Below, piece after piece: positions 20,349 through 28,412 of a stretch of 29,303 nucleotides of DNA (position 1 is the stretch's first letter; each line of letters begins with the position of its first letter). A model generated the notes under the pieces. The model saw only the letters and a list, made by a program, of their open reading frames with translations, was not told the DNA's origin and did not search any database. A program made the position numbers and the translations under genes. Origin of the DNA: Amoebophrya sp. A120 (lineage: Eukaryota; Sar; Dinophyceae; Syndiniales; Amoebophryaceae); contig CAJINV010000005.1 of NCBI GenBank assembly GCA_905178155.1, positions 6,560,625 to 6,589,927 of the forward strand. The letters are read 5' to 3'.

Positions 20349-21199
20349 GTTCGTGACGAGGTGGAAATGAGAAGAAGATGAGAAACTGCTTATCCCTCTG
20401 TTGGACGTTGATGATGCAAATCTGACACCCCCCCGAGATATTATCCCCAGCAGTATTTTTCGAACTTTCTTGCAACGCGAAAAAAAACAAAACAGAAAGA
20501 AACCCGTTCTGGCGGGCTGCTGGCGTTGGGTGTGATGTGCTATTTGCTTCCTCAGCACCGACTTTGCTGTCTGTTCCTCGTCCTTCCCGCATCATTTAGA
20601 AATGTGTACTTTATTTTCGGGAGCGTTTTGGTTGCCCTTGCCGCCCAGGCCCAGTCCCAAAAATGCATATTGAGGAGAAGGAGATGATTCGCCCTAGTAC
20701 TTCTCACTCGCGATTTTAGCGGTTAGGTACCAGGAGCTGCTCGTCGTTAATAAAAGGTTGAAAAGAGGAACAAAATCGAAGTTATCCTGTTGTGCAATAT
20801 CTTCAGTAGTTGTCGTCCTGGTCGTCCCTGTCGTCGTTGGCTTTCAAACAGGCAGGGAGAAGTAGGAAATACAATTATTTAGAAGTCTACTTTAATACGT
20901 CGTTCTTCATTTCTGCTCGTCCTTATCTTCGTCCCGGTGTGGTCCCAAGCACTACTACTCGTAGTTTACTTTTTTTCGTTTTCTGTGTGCGTTTCGTGCA
21001 AAATCATGTTAAGGAAGAGACGGTTTTTTTGTATTAATATCTTTTTGCACTGGCCAGGGCCTCAACCACCTCATGCAGCCCATCGACCCATCTCGAACTG
21101 ATAGTGCAGCCAACATCGGTTTTTATTTGCAAGTGCGTAGTGACAAGTCGAGCTTGAGCTGGATCATGCCCGCTTAAAAAACGCGCTCACTAGTATCAT

Positions 21200-21234
21200 C
21201 TAGAAAAGACTACGAGCTGCTCGTAGTTTTCTAG
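21200..21234 (+). promoter_or_regulatory. Inverted repeat just upstream of the gene 3 start
   Basis: CTAGAAAAGACTACGAG (21200-21216) pairs with CTCGTAGTTTTCTAG (21220-21234), with a two-base bulge and a 3-nt loop. It ends 8 nt before the ATG at 21243, so a leader hairpin or an operator-like site is possible. The role is inferred from position only. Confidence 0.4.
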
Positions 21235-21242
21235 TAAAGACG

Positions 21243-23336
21243 ATGAAAAACTACGAACAGGGACTTGCAGCTGCATCTACACTCACAAGTACGGTCGCCG
21301 ATCAGGTTCTTTATCACCAAGCAGGTACAACTACAAATAAAGTACTAGGAGCACCATCTTCTGAAGAGCACACAAATCATCTTGATGAGCATGTGTCGTC
21401 TATTATCTCTTCGGATGCGGTAAGCGAGTTCTTTGGGCAGGAGCTTCTTGGTAGCTTCACAAGTTTTACGGAGACCTATTATGCTGGTTCGGCAAGAATA
21501 CTCGTATTCCTGGACAACGTCTGCAGCGGGCTTTCGAGTTGGTTCATCGCAACTGTTAATTTCGTCTTCTCTGACCTGCTTCTGGAAATTCTGTTCTTCG
21601 TGCTGAACACGCTGGAGCCGGGTTTCTTGGCTGGTGAAACCTGGGTTACAACAAACGCAGTGTCGCCGGTTTGGGAAGGATCTTTTCATGTGCGAGAGTG
21701 GTGTTGTGGCTACGATGAAAATGATTTTTCATCTCATCTTGGCAGTAGTACCGGCAGAGAGTCACTATCCACAGAGGCACTGTCCAGAAGGCTATCAACG
21801 ACACTGGACACCGTGGCGACCGGTATCGCGTCTCTTACCCTCGGGTTGGAGGCGGTTTTCCTGCGGTTTTGTCTTTTTGCGAGCGGTGTGACGGTCGCTT
21901 TTCTTGGAAAAATTGGGGAAGTAGTAGTAGTAGTTGTTCTCTGGTTTGATTCATTTGGCGCAGGGGGTGGAAGACAAGCCGATGTGACTTCTGTGGCGTC
22001 AGTACAACCAGGACGACTGCAGGCGGCGACAGGACCTCCTGCGGCCACGATGGTGCAACAAGCAGGAGGCGAGGCTGGAACTTACATAGCTTCGTTGTAT
22101 AATGGAAACGTATCATGGAATATTAAAGCCGCATTACAAACTATGCTGGCCCGCAACTACACGATTCTCCGGATTCGCTACGCCCCGGGACTGCCGAAGT
22201 GGGAAAAAGTCACCGCTTTCCTGCACGATTGCCTGGAGCTGCTGTTGCATCCTGCTGACCCTGTTTGGGTCCTCTTCCTTGTCAGCTGCATACTGATCCT
22301 CGTTTTCTTGGCTTTTTTGCAGGCCGCCGTCGGACGAAGAGGCCGGAAGAGCGAAGCGCAAAAGGTGTTCTTGCTGTCGTCCGAAGTAGAGGAGCTGCGA
22401 ATTATAGGCAAGAGAGTGTTTATTTCAGCTACAGAAAAACAAGAGGAGGAGCCGATGTTGAACCAAGAGGATGAAGCTAGAAGAAGTACTGAAGAAATTA
22501 TAAAATCGGCACAGCTAGAAGACGCTGATGCAACTGTTGCTCCACTAGAAGTTTTGTCGCCATTTTCAAAACGGAGGGGGCTGTCGGCGGTTGTGGCGGC
22601 AGGGCATCGCATGTTGGAGAAGTGCGAGACGTACTGCAGGATAAAAATTGAGACGAGCTGTGGGGGATCATCTTCGAGGGAAAACATTAAAACGGAGACT
22701 AGTATAAGACTACCGGCGAACAAGAGCGGTAGTGGATTTGACAGTAGTACTGCCTCGTCTACTTCGCTGGCAGGGAACAAGGGTTATGATGTTGGTAAAG
22801 AGGATATGGAAGACCGGGAGCGAAGAGGGGTTCTGCTCGGCGATGAAGCTGCACGAGAGACCACACGGCAACAGCTTCATGGAGGCACAGCAGGCGTTGG
22901 GGAAGATCCCTACAAGGGCAGCTGCGTCCACCAAGTAGGCGCGGACATTATTATTGTCGAAAGAGCACCAAGACCAACATCAAGGGGAGGCGGAACAGCA
23001 GAGACAGACCTGACGAAAGAGCTACCAGTAGAAGATGAGCAGCGAGGTAGCTGTTCGCCGGGGGACCAAGTACTTCTACACGTTGGCTCTAGACGTACAA
23101 CAGATGGCACTAGAACGGAGAAATCGGCCATAAGAGGAACTTCTCCCGTCGAAGGTGTTGCGAGGAGGGGAAAAATGGCACAAAGTGGCTCAATAGCTGC
23201 TGCGGGACAACTCCCTGAGGATAAGGCTAAGACCATTAGGAAGAGAGAACATAATTCTTGTTACAAACTCTTCTGCTGTTGTTTCCAACAGGAGAACAAG
23301 GGGAAACTAAGTGTTGGAGATACCCAAACAAGATGA
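21243..23336 (+). CDS. Gene 3: intronless 697-aa predicted membrane protein
   Basis: A single open frame of 697 codons starts at ATG 21243 and ends with TGA at 23334-23336. I do not recognise the family. Hydrophobic regions lie near residues 84-130 (ILVFLDNV, then LLLEILFFVL), 191-235 (including VVVVVVLWF, encoded by a GTA-rich stretch near 21917-21945) and 331-352 (VWVLFLVSCILILVFLAFLQ). The second half is hydrophilic and rich in Glu, Arg, Gly and Ser. The tail has a Cys cluster (CYKLFCCCFQQ), which could be palmitoylated (inference). A multi-pass membrane protein with a long cytosolic tail is plausible. Unlike genes 1, 2 and 4 it carries no introner. Its last 200 codons and downstream sequence are duplicated at 24186-25240. 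Confidence 0.75.
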   Translation: MKNYEQGLAAASTLTSTVADQVLYHQAGTTTNKVLGAPSSEEHTNHLDEHVSSIISSDAVSEFFGQELLGSFTSFTETYYAGSARILVFLDNVCSGLSSWFIATVNFVFSDLLLEILFFVLNTLEPGFLAGETWVTTNAVSPVWEGSFHVREWCCGYDENDFSSHLGSSTGRESLSTEALSRRLSTTLDTVATGIASLTLGLEAVFLRFCLFASGVTVAFLGKIGEVVVVVVLWFDSFGAGGGRQADVTSVASVQPGRLQAATGPPAATMVQQAGGEAGTYIASLYNGNVSWNIKAALQTMLARNYTILRIRYAPGLPKWEKVTAFLHDCLELLLHPADPVWVLFLVSCILILVFLAFLQAAVGRRGRKSEAQKVFLLSSEVEELRIIGKRVFISATEKQEEEPMLNQEDEARRSTEEIIKSAQLEDADATVAPLEVLSPFSKRRGLSAVVAAGHRMLEKCETYCRIKIETSCGGSSSRENIKTETSIRLPANKSGSGFDSSTASSTSLAGNKGYDVGKEDMEDRERRGVLLGDEAARETTRQQLHGGTAGVGEDPYKGSCVHQVGADIIIVERAPRPTSRGGGTAETDLTKELPVEDEQRGSCSPGDQVLLHVGSRRTTDGTRTEKSAIRGTSPVEGVARRGKMAQSGSIAAAGQLPEDKAKTIRKREHNSCYKLFCCCFQQENKGKLSVGDTQTR

Positions 23337-23877
23337 AGCCTCCTGGGTCTTCTGATGGTCAAGAAACCTCTGCCTTTTTTTCCAGTTCCTACATGTGCAT
23401 TCTGTCGAGCATTTTTAGATACTACTTTGATGTTTCATGTCTCGAAATCAAAACGGCGTGATGCAATGCCGCGTCGGTTGCAAAAACATGATCGGAAATT
23501 TGAAGCTTAGCGTTCGGATCCTCGCTCGCCACCGCACAAGTGCTCGCTTGTCGTTATTGTTTTGGTGTTCTCTTTTTTGTGCAAATAGGAGCACAACACC
23601 CATCTTTGCTTCTCGTTGGCTTTCTAGACGAATCGAAGCGAAAGGTCCTAACGGAGGACACGAAGCCAGAACGTCGTTGAAAAAGTACTTGTCGCAAAGT
23701 AAAAAGAACCGAGAATGCTAGCGGGGCTATGTCGGTCGTATTTAATAGGGTGTTCTCACAAGACCGCATAATGATATCTCCAGTTGTACCACGGAGCTTT
23801 TCTTCCAGAAGAAGTGATGGTCACTGCGTGGTCTTCATGTTGCGTATAAATCGATGAAATAACTAAGGGTACAAGCG
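23337..23877. other. Gene 3 downstream region, copy 1
   Basis: No gene is called. The sequence is strongly conserved in copy 2 (24675-25216), including a stretch open as RRIEAKGPNGGHEA...SKKNREC that ends at a TAG near 23718-23720. Indels between the copies, such as a 3-bp insertion after CAAATAG and a changed T run, argue that only part of it, if any, is coding. A shared 3' untranslated region is the simplest reading. Confidence 0.5.
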
Positions 23878-24156
23878 TATCCTGTGTAAAAACGTCCCCA
23901 CCCCAGAGTTGTCATGCAGATTTGCCATGACAGGAACATTTGTGATGCGCAACCCCATGACAGGCATTTTCAATCGTGTTTGGGAACTTGTAATGCTGTA
24001 AACAGGATCAGAAGGTCGATTTGTGATGCGGCTTTCCTTGCTAACTTGCACTACCTTACGGACTGAAACTTGTCATGCGTGACTCACAAAACTCCTAGGT
24101 TTGTGTTGCAAAATCCACATCCTGACTCTGGTGTGGGTACGTTTTTACTCAGGATA
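23878..24156. mobile_element. Introner element, family E, inverted, outside coding sequence
   Basis: The 279-bp element starts TATCCTGTGTAAAAACGTCC and ends GTACGTTTTTACTCAGGATA, with a perfect duplication, AAGCG (23873-23877 and 24157-24161). It is the reverse complement of the gene 1 element 8036-8314 over its full length. The paralogous empty site at 25217-25240 reads AAGCG followed by a stretch matching 24162-24180 at 15 of 19 positions. Confidence 0.94.
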
Positions 24157-24185
24157 AAGCGAGCGCGGCACAACTCGTGGCCAAT

Positions 24186-24674
24186 AGTACTGCCTCGTCT
24201 ACTTCGCTGGCAGGGAACAAGAAGTGTCAGGATGTTGGTAAAGAAGATATGGAAGTAGAACGGGAACGAAATGGGCTTACTCTGCTTGATGGCGATAGAA
24301 GTACTATCAAAGCCGCACTAGAAGAAAGAACCCGGCAAGAGCCTCATGGAGACACTGCAGGCGTTGATGGGGATCCTCACAGGGCGGGCAGCAGCTGCTC
24401 CCACCAATTATGCAACGACAGTGTGGTCGAAAGAGCTGCACGTGCACCAACCGGAGGTGGAACAGAGACGGGCCTGACAAAATCGGCCTCTCTTCACATC
24501 GAAGATGTCGCGAAAAAGGCAGAAGTACAAGATTCAAGACTAGGTGCGGGGCTCCGCCCTGAGGGTAAGGGCATTAGGAAGAGAGGACATAAGCCTTGTT
24601 ACCAACTTTTTTGCTGCTTTTTCCAACAGGAGAACAAGGGGAAACTAAGTGTTGGAGATACCCAAACAAGATGA
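24186..24674 (+). pseudogene. Truncated second copy of the gene 3 C-terminal tail
   Basis: The frame encodes a shortened version of about the last 200 residues of gene 3, beginning STASSTSLAGNK and ending CYQLFCCFFQQENKGKLSVG plus DTQTR before the same TGA. It lacks the membrane part and an in-frame ATG at its start. Indels against gene 3 keep the frame, which suggests either recent origin or some constraint. It is most likely a partial duplicate without its own promoter. Confidence 0.7.
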
Positions 24675-25893
24675 AGCCTCCTGGGTCTTCTGATGGCCTA
24701 GAAACTTCTGCCTTTTTTTCCAGTTCCTACATGTACATTTTGTCGAGCATTTTTAGATACTACTTTGATGATGTTTCATGTCTCGGAATGAAAACGGCGT
24801 GATGCAATGCCGCGTCGGTTGCAAAAACATGATCGGAAATTCGAAGCTTAGCGTGCGGATCCTCGCTCGCCACCGCACAAGTGCTCGCTTCTCGTTATTG
24901 TTTTGGTGTTCTCTTTTTTTGTGCAAATAGCAGGAGCACAACACCCATCTTTGCTTCTCTTCGGCTTTCTAGACGAATCGAAGCGAAAGGTCCTAACGGA
25001 GGACACGAAGCCAAAACGTCGTTGAAAAAGTACTTGTCGCAAAGTAAAAAGAACCGAGAATGCTAGCGGGGCTATGTCGGTCGTATCAAGGTTGTTCTCA
25101 CAAGACCGCGTAATGTTATCTCCACTTGTACCTCGGAGCTTTTCTTCCGGAAGAAGTGATGGGCACAGCGTCTTGGTGTTGCGTACATTAAATCGATGAA
25201 ATAATAAAAACATTACAAGCGAGCACTGCGAAACTCGTGGCTTTTTGCCCTGGATCGTCGTCGTATTTGTTGCTCCTGCACAGGTGAAATATCTTGGGGT
25301 ACTTTTAATACATGACTTCGTCAGGAGTCTTGTCGTGAAAGGATGACAAAGCTGCTAGTGCTACATGGGCAAAAATAAACGTCCTCGTGGTTTCTTGTTG
25401 GAGCTTCGTGTCGTGGTCCATTCCTTTACGGAGGTGCCCTATCTAGTTGCACAACCACCCTCAGGTTCTTCGTCTGATCTGGGTCGTGTACGACTTGTAC
25501 AGATTCAAGGTCGTTTCTACCAGCAGAATCGTTCAGATTCATAATCATAATTTCCCGCTTATTTGCAGCTCGTGTTATTTCTCTATTTCCCTACAATTGA
25601 TGTTCCAAGCGCTCCAACATGGGAAGAACCGAAGTAGAGCCAGTTTTTTTGCGCAAAGAATTGTACGTAACCGGGAAAAATTCTTGTAAGGCTTGTAAGT
25701 ACTACGTGGTACACGACCGAGGCTCGTAACTACGAGGCACAACTAGAACTACGGTAGTTGGAGCAAAATTTGAAAATAACTTCTTCTGGGTCGCATCAAT
25801 TACAGGGTAGAACAACGCAGAAGGTGAAGAAAAAATTGTGCTAAAAGTCATCAACAAAGAAAACCTAGCCGTGTACTACAACTGCACCAGATC
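24675..25893. other. Copy 2 downstream region and gene 4 upstream region
   Basis: Bases 24675-25240 repeat the region after gene 3. Bases 25241-25893 are unique, with no supported gene. An 80-codon ORF at 25447-25689 has no homology or signal. No repeat or obvious promoter motif was found before the gene 4 ATG. Confidence 0.5.
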
Positions 25894-28348
25894 ATGAGCA
25901 CGATGCCATCGTCCATGCAACGCCTTGCGGGGAAGAAGATGATCTTGTCCCCGTTTCTCCACTCTGTGATCACAACTACCTTCGGACCGGTTGGGCCCAA
26001 GAGCTTTTGCGGTGCGGTGAAGCCGAAAACGACAACGGCGACTACCCTTCTGCGCAAGCGCCACGGGGGGAAAAGAACTGCCGAGAAGAAGGCCGCGGCC
26101 CTGGCGAAGGAAGACAGCGAAGAGGGAGGACGAAAGTCTGGTGCACACTCCACCTCCGTCGTGCCCCCGGTTGCGCACCTCAATGTGCTGAAGCCGAATC
26201 CCTACGAGAGTTATACTCCCTATGAGGAGAAGGACTTGGGCTGGTGCACTGGGCCGAGTGATACGACGTACCGAAAGGAAAAATCCCCCCTCCCCGTATC
26301 AAAACGAAATTTCTGATGCTGGATTTGTGTACACAAATCCGGGCTGTCTTGCTGGAGAGCACTGCAGGCCCATACGAAGTGCGAGTAGACGGGTTTTGGC
26401 TTAGGCGCTTAGCATGAAAAACGTCGGCGCTGTAGGCCCAACATCATGACAAACCGTCTGCACAATGCGGCGGAGCGTGCGGCGTTGCCTGCTTGCAAGA
26501 CAGACGCGATTTGTGGCCACAAATCAGCATCACAAATTTCCAAAAATATATCTGAATTCTCAGTATGGGGAGGGGGATTTTTCCTTTCAATACGACGCCC
26601 GCCTTCCTCTTTCCCGTCTCGTCGCCGCACCTGAAGGAGATGCCGATGTTCGCGGCAGAGGTGACGAAGGGCAAGGAGCTGGAGGACAGGCTCGGCGAAG
26701 AAAGGTGGACGATAAACAACGGAAATCTGGTGGGCGGATGCTTCGAGAAGGGCGGGGTTTTGCTGCGCGGCGAAGTCCGGGACCTGCTGGCCATCGACAC
26801 GCTGACGGACAAAAATTTGGAGGCGAACGGGCTGTACCTCTGCGAGTCCTTTGTCGCCTTGGGTGGCCGAGAACTCGGAAATGTCAGCAGGCAGTCCCCG
26901 GTATCAAATGCAAAAATGTCTGGGTCTGGAAGGATGCAAGGTTTGTCATGCACATGTTGCGTGACTCTTGATGTCTGCGATGCATGCCCTAGCATCACAG
27001 ATCTTGTGAGGTGGGCTTTCTGATGCCTCTACCGCATGAGAAATGCCCTCTCGCCGTGGCCAAAACCAGACCTCTTTTGCTGTTCATGCAATACAGATTT
27101 TTGGATAATGCAGACGCAGCATCACAAGGTGCATTCTTCCAGACCCAGACATTTTTACATTTGATACCCGGGAGGACTGGACTCGGACTCTGACCTGTAC
27201 AAGGCCCCGATTACGGAGGAGGAGAAAGATATCGCAAGAAAAAACTGTTTCACTGTGAACTTGTGATGCATGGAATGGAACACAGAACTATTTGTCTTGC
27301 TACACCTCCAACGCATTGGATTTTTAAGGTGTTTTCCCTTGGGAAGCGCGCATGGCAAGTTTTCTGTGTCATGTGTAGCAAACTTGTGATGCGGATCTTG
27401 CAAAACCATCACAGTGAAACAGTTTTTTCGTGGGATAAGGGACTCACTTCGGCAGCGGACGAAGAATACGAGTGTCCAGATATCAAGAAAAAAAATCCCC
27501 CTTCTCCATATCAAAACGGAAATCCGTGATGCAGATTTGTGGCCACAAATCAGCCTTGTCGTGCTAGAAGGGAAAAGATGCGCACTGTAGCGCTGGGTGG
27601 CGTGGGAAAGCCTTGCATGTTCAGCATGACAGGAGGCGCCTGGAAGTGGGAAACAGCATGATAAATTGCCTGCAAACGGTGCCACAGGTGCGGCTCTTGG
27701 CCTCGCCTTCTGCAATTACAAGTCGACTTGTGTACTCAAATACAGCATCACAAGTCTCGTTTTCGATATGGGGAGTTGGGATTTTTCCTTTTAATACCAG
27801 ACCCCGGCCGTGCTCAAGTTTTGGAACGACCCGTGGATGGTGTGGTGTGTGGATGGACCCAGACCGGAACCTGGCGTCGGACGATCTCCGTCCTCCATGT
27901 TTGACAAAAAGCACCTCGATCTGGAACCCGAGTTGAGTCTGCACGACATTTTCCAAGCGATGCAGGCCGCAGGCGAAGACAACTACACGCTGCCGAAGGA
28001 CCAGCGCAGTGCCATCATCTCCGCCGCGTTGGACTCTATGACCTGCTCAAACGTATTACGATCTCAAACGTTACAGCAGAGTCTGGGTTTTTTTGCGTGT
28101 TGCATGATGAGCATGACAGACTCGTCGCACAGCGTAGTTCTTCCACTTTCTGCAACACAAATTGAGCCGAATTCTCATTGCAGTTTGGGCAATTTATTTT
28201 CCGGAACTTGTCATTCGCATCAATCCTGTGGGAGTAGGGTAAGTAGATGATGCACTTCTTGCATCACAGATGTCCGCAATACTGATTCTATGGTAAAATA
28301 ACCGATTTGAGATTGTGACAGCTGAGCAGCTTATACACTCAAAAGTGA
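25894..28348 (+). CDS. Gene 4: unrecognised protein, 6 exons
   Basis: Exons: 25894-26268, 26598-26901, 27172-27229, 27443-27480, 27802-28053 and a terminal 28341-28348. They join to 1035 nt (about 344 aa). The first four junctions follow the 5-bp rule (three perfect duplications) and restore the frame. The N-terminus (MSTMPSSMQRLAGKKM) is basic and then Thr/Lys/Ala-rich, possibly a targeting or disordered leader. The middle (residues about 126-225) looks globular, with Gly- and Leu-rich strands such as NNGNLVGGCFEKGGVLLRGE. The last third has Trp-rich FWNDPWMVWCVDGP and a helical LHDIFQAMQAAGEDN. No family was recognised. The 3' end is uncertain: the last element has mismatched flanks, and the strict rule gives the end SNEK followed by a stop. 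If splicing instead resumes at 28346, the frame continues to the orphan element end at 28382. Confidence 0.7.
26269..26592. mobile_element. Introner element, family C2, inverted (gene 4 intron 1)
   Basis: The 324-bp element starts TACCGAAAGGAAAAATCCCC and ends GGATTTTTCCTTTCAATA, with a perfect duplication, CGACG. It holds two perfect palindromes: GGATTTGTGTACACAAATCC at 26321-26340 and GATTTGTGGCCACAAATC at 26508-26525. The interior is parallel to 14575 and inverted relative to 6043 and 17236. Excision joins PSDTT to PAFLFPVSS. Confidence 0.93.
26902..27166. mobile_element. Introner element, family A (gene 4 intron 2)
   Basis: The 265-bp element starts TATCAAATGCAAAAATGTCT and ends ACATTTTTACATTTGATA, with a perfect duplication, CCCGG. 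The interior is close to 5751 and 7724 in the same orientation. Excision joins SRQSP to GGLDSDSDLYK in frame. Confidence 0.93.
27230..27437. mobile_element. Introner element, family D (gene 4 intron 3)
   Basis: The 208-bp element starts TATCGCAAGAAAAAACTGTT and ends AACAGTTTTTTCGTGGGATA. Flanks are AAAGA and AGGGA (two transitions). Excision joins EEEKD to SLRQRTKN in frame. Confidence 0.86.
27481..27796. mobile_element. Introner element, family C1 (gene 4 intron 4)
   Basis: The 316-bp element starts TATCAAGAAAAAAAATCCCC and ends GGATTTTTCCTTTTAATA, with a perfect duplication, CCAGA. The palindrome GATTTGTGGCCACAAATC lies at 27534-27551. The interior is homologous to the gene 1 element 4415-4735 in the same orientation. 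Excision joins NTSVQ to TPAVLKFWN. Confidence 0.93.
28054..28335. mobile_element. Introner element, family H (gene 4 intron 5)
   Basis: The 282-bp element starts TATTACGATCTCAAACGTTA and ends TGACAGCTGAGCAGCTTATA, the same end layout as 3542 and 7302 (CTCA ten bases in). Flanks AAACG and CACTC do not match. The next five bases, AAAAG, match AAACG at 4 of 5, so the right boundary and the protein end remain open. Confidence 0.6.
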
Positions 28349-28381
28349 TCCTCTGGTACGGGCGGGGAGACAAAACGCTGT

Positions 28382-28412
28382 TATCAAATGCAAAAATGTC
28401 TTGGTCCGGAAG
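28382..28412 (+). mobile_element. Orphan left end of a family A introner
   Basis: TATCAAATGCAAAAATGTCT followed by TGGTCCGGAAGATT matches the left inverted repeat of family A. No TTCCAGACCCAGACAT right end follows within the window, so the element is truncated or rearranged just after its end. Confidence 0.75.

Larger units (their letters stand above)
18991..21199. other. Largely non-coding A/T-rich region
   Basis: No gene is supported. Bases 19110-19400 are rich in T runs. Two hairpins at 19506-19605 and a direct repeat at 20288-20348 are listed separately. A minus-strand ORF at 20218-20595 (125 codons, beginning with two ATGs) has a Phe-rich middle but no recognisable domain, so it is left uncalled. 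The rest holds only short overlapping ORFs. Confidence 0.5.
22745..25240 (+). repeat. Tandem duplication of the gene 3 tail and downstream sequence
   Basis: Copy 1 runs from about 22745 to 24184 and copy 2 from 24185 to 25240, both opening with TAGTACTGCCTCGTCTACTT. They are closely similar through the coding tail, the stop codon and about 400 bp beyond. Copy 1 is longer because of extra sequence within the coding tail and the 279-bp introner at 23878-24156. Copy 2 has the matching empty target near 25217-25221. Confidence 0.88.

Noticed and set aside
23437-23721. 94-codon ORF downstream of gene 3
   Set aside because: The copy 2 equivalent has frame-changing indels in its first half, so only a short part could be coding. 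A shared untranslated region is simpler.
1543-28335. Ordinary GT-AG spliceosomal introns at nearby sites
   Set aside because: No GT-AG cut is possible within the perfect duplications. The element-plus-5-bp rule gives one continuous frame at all 33 places without adjustment.
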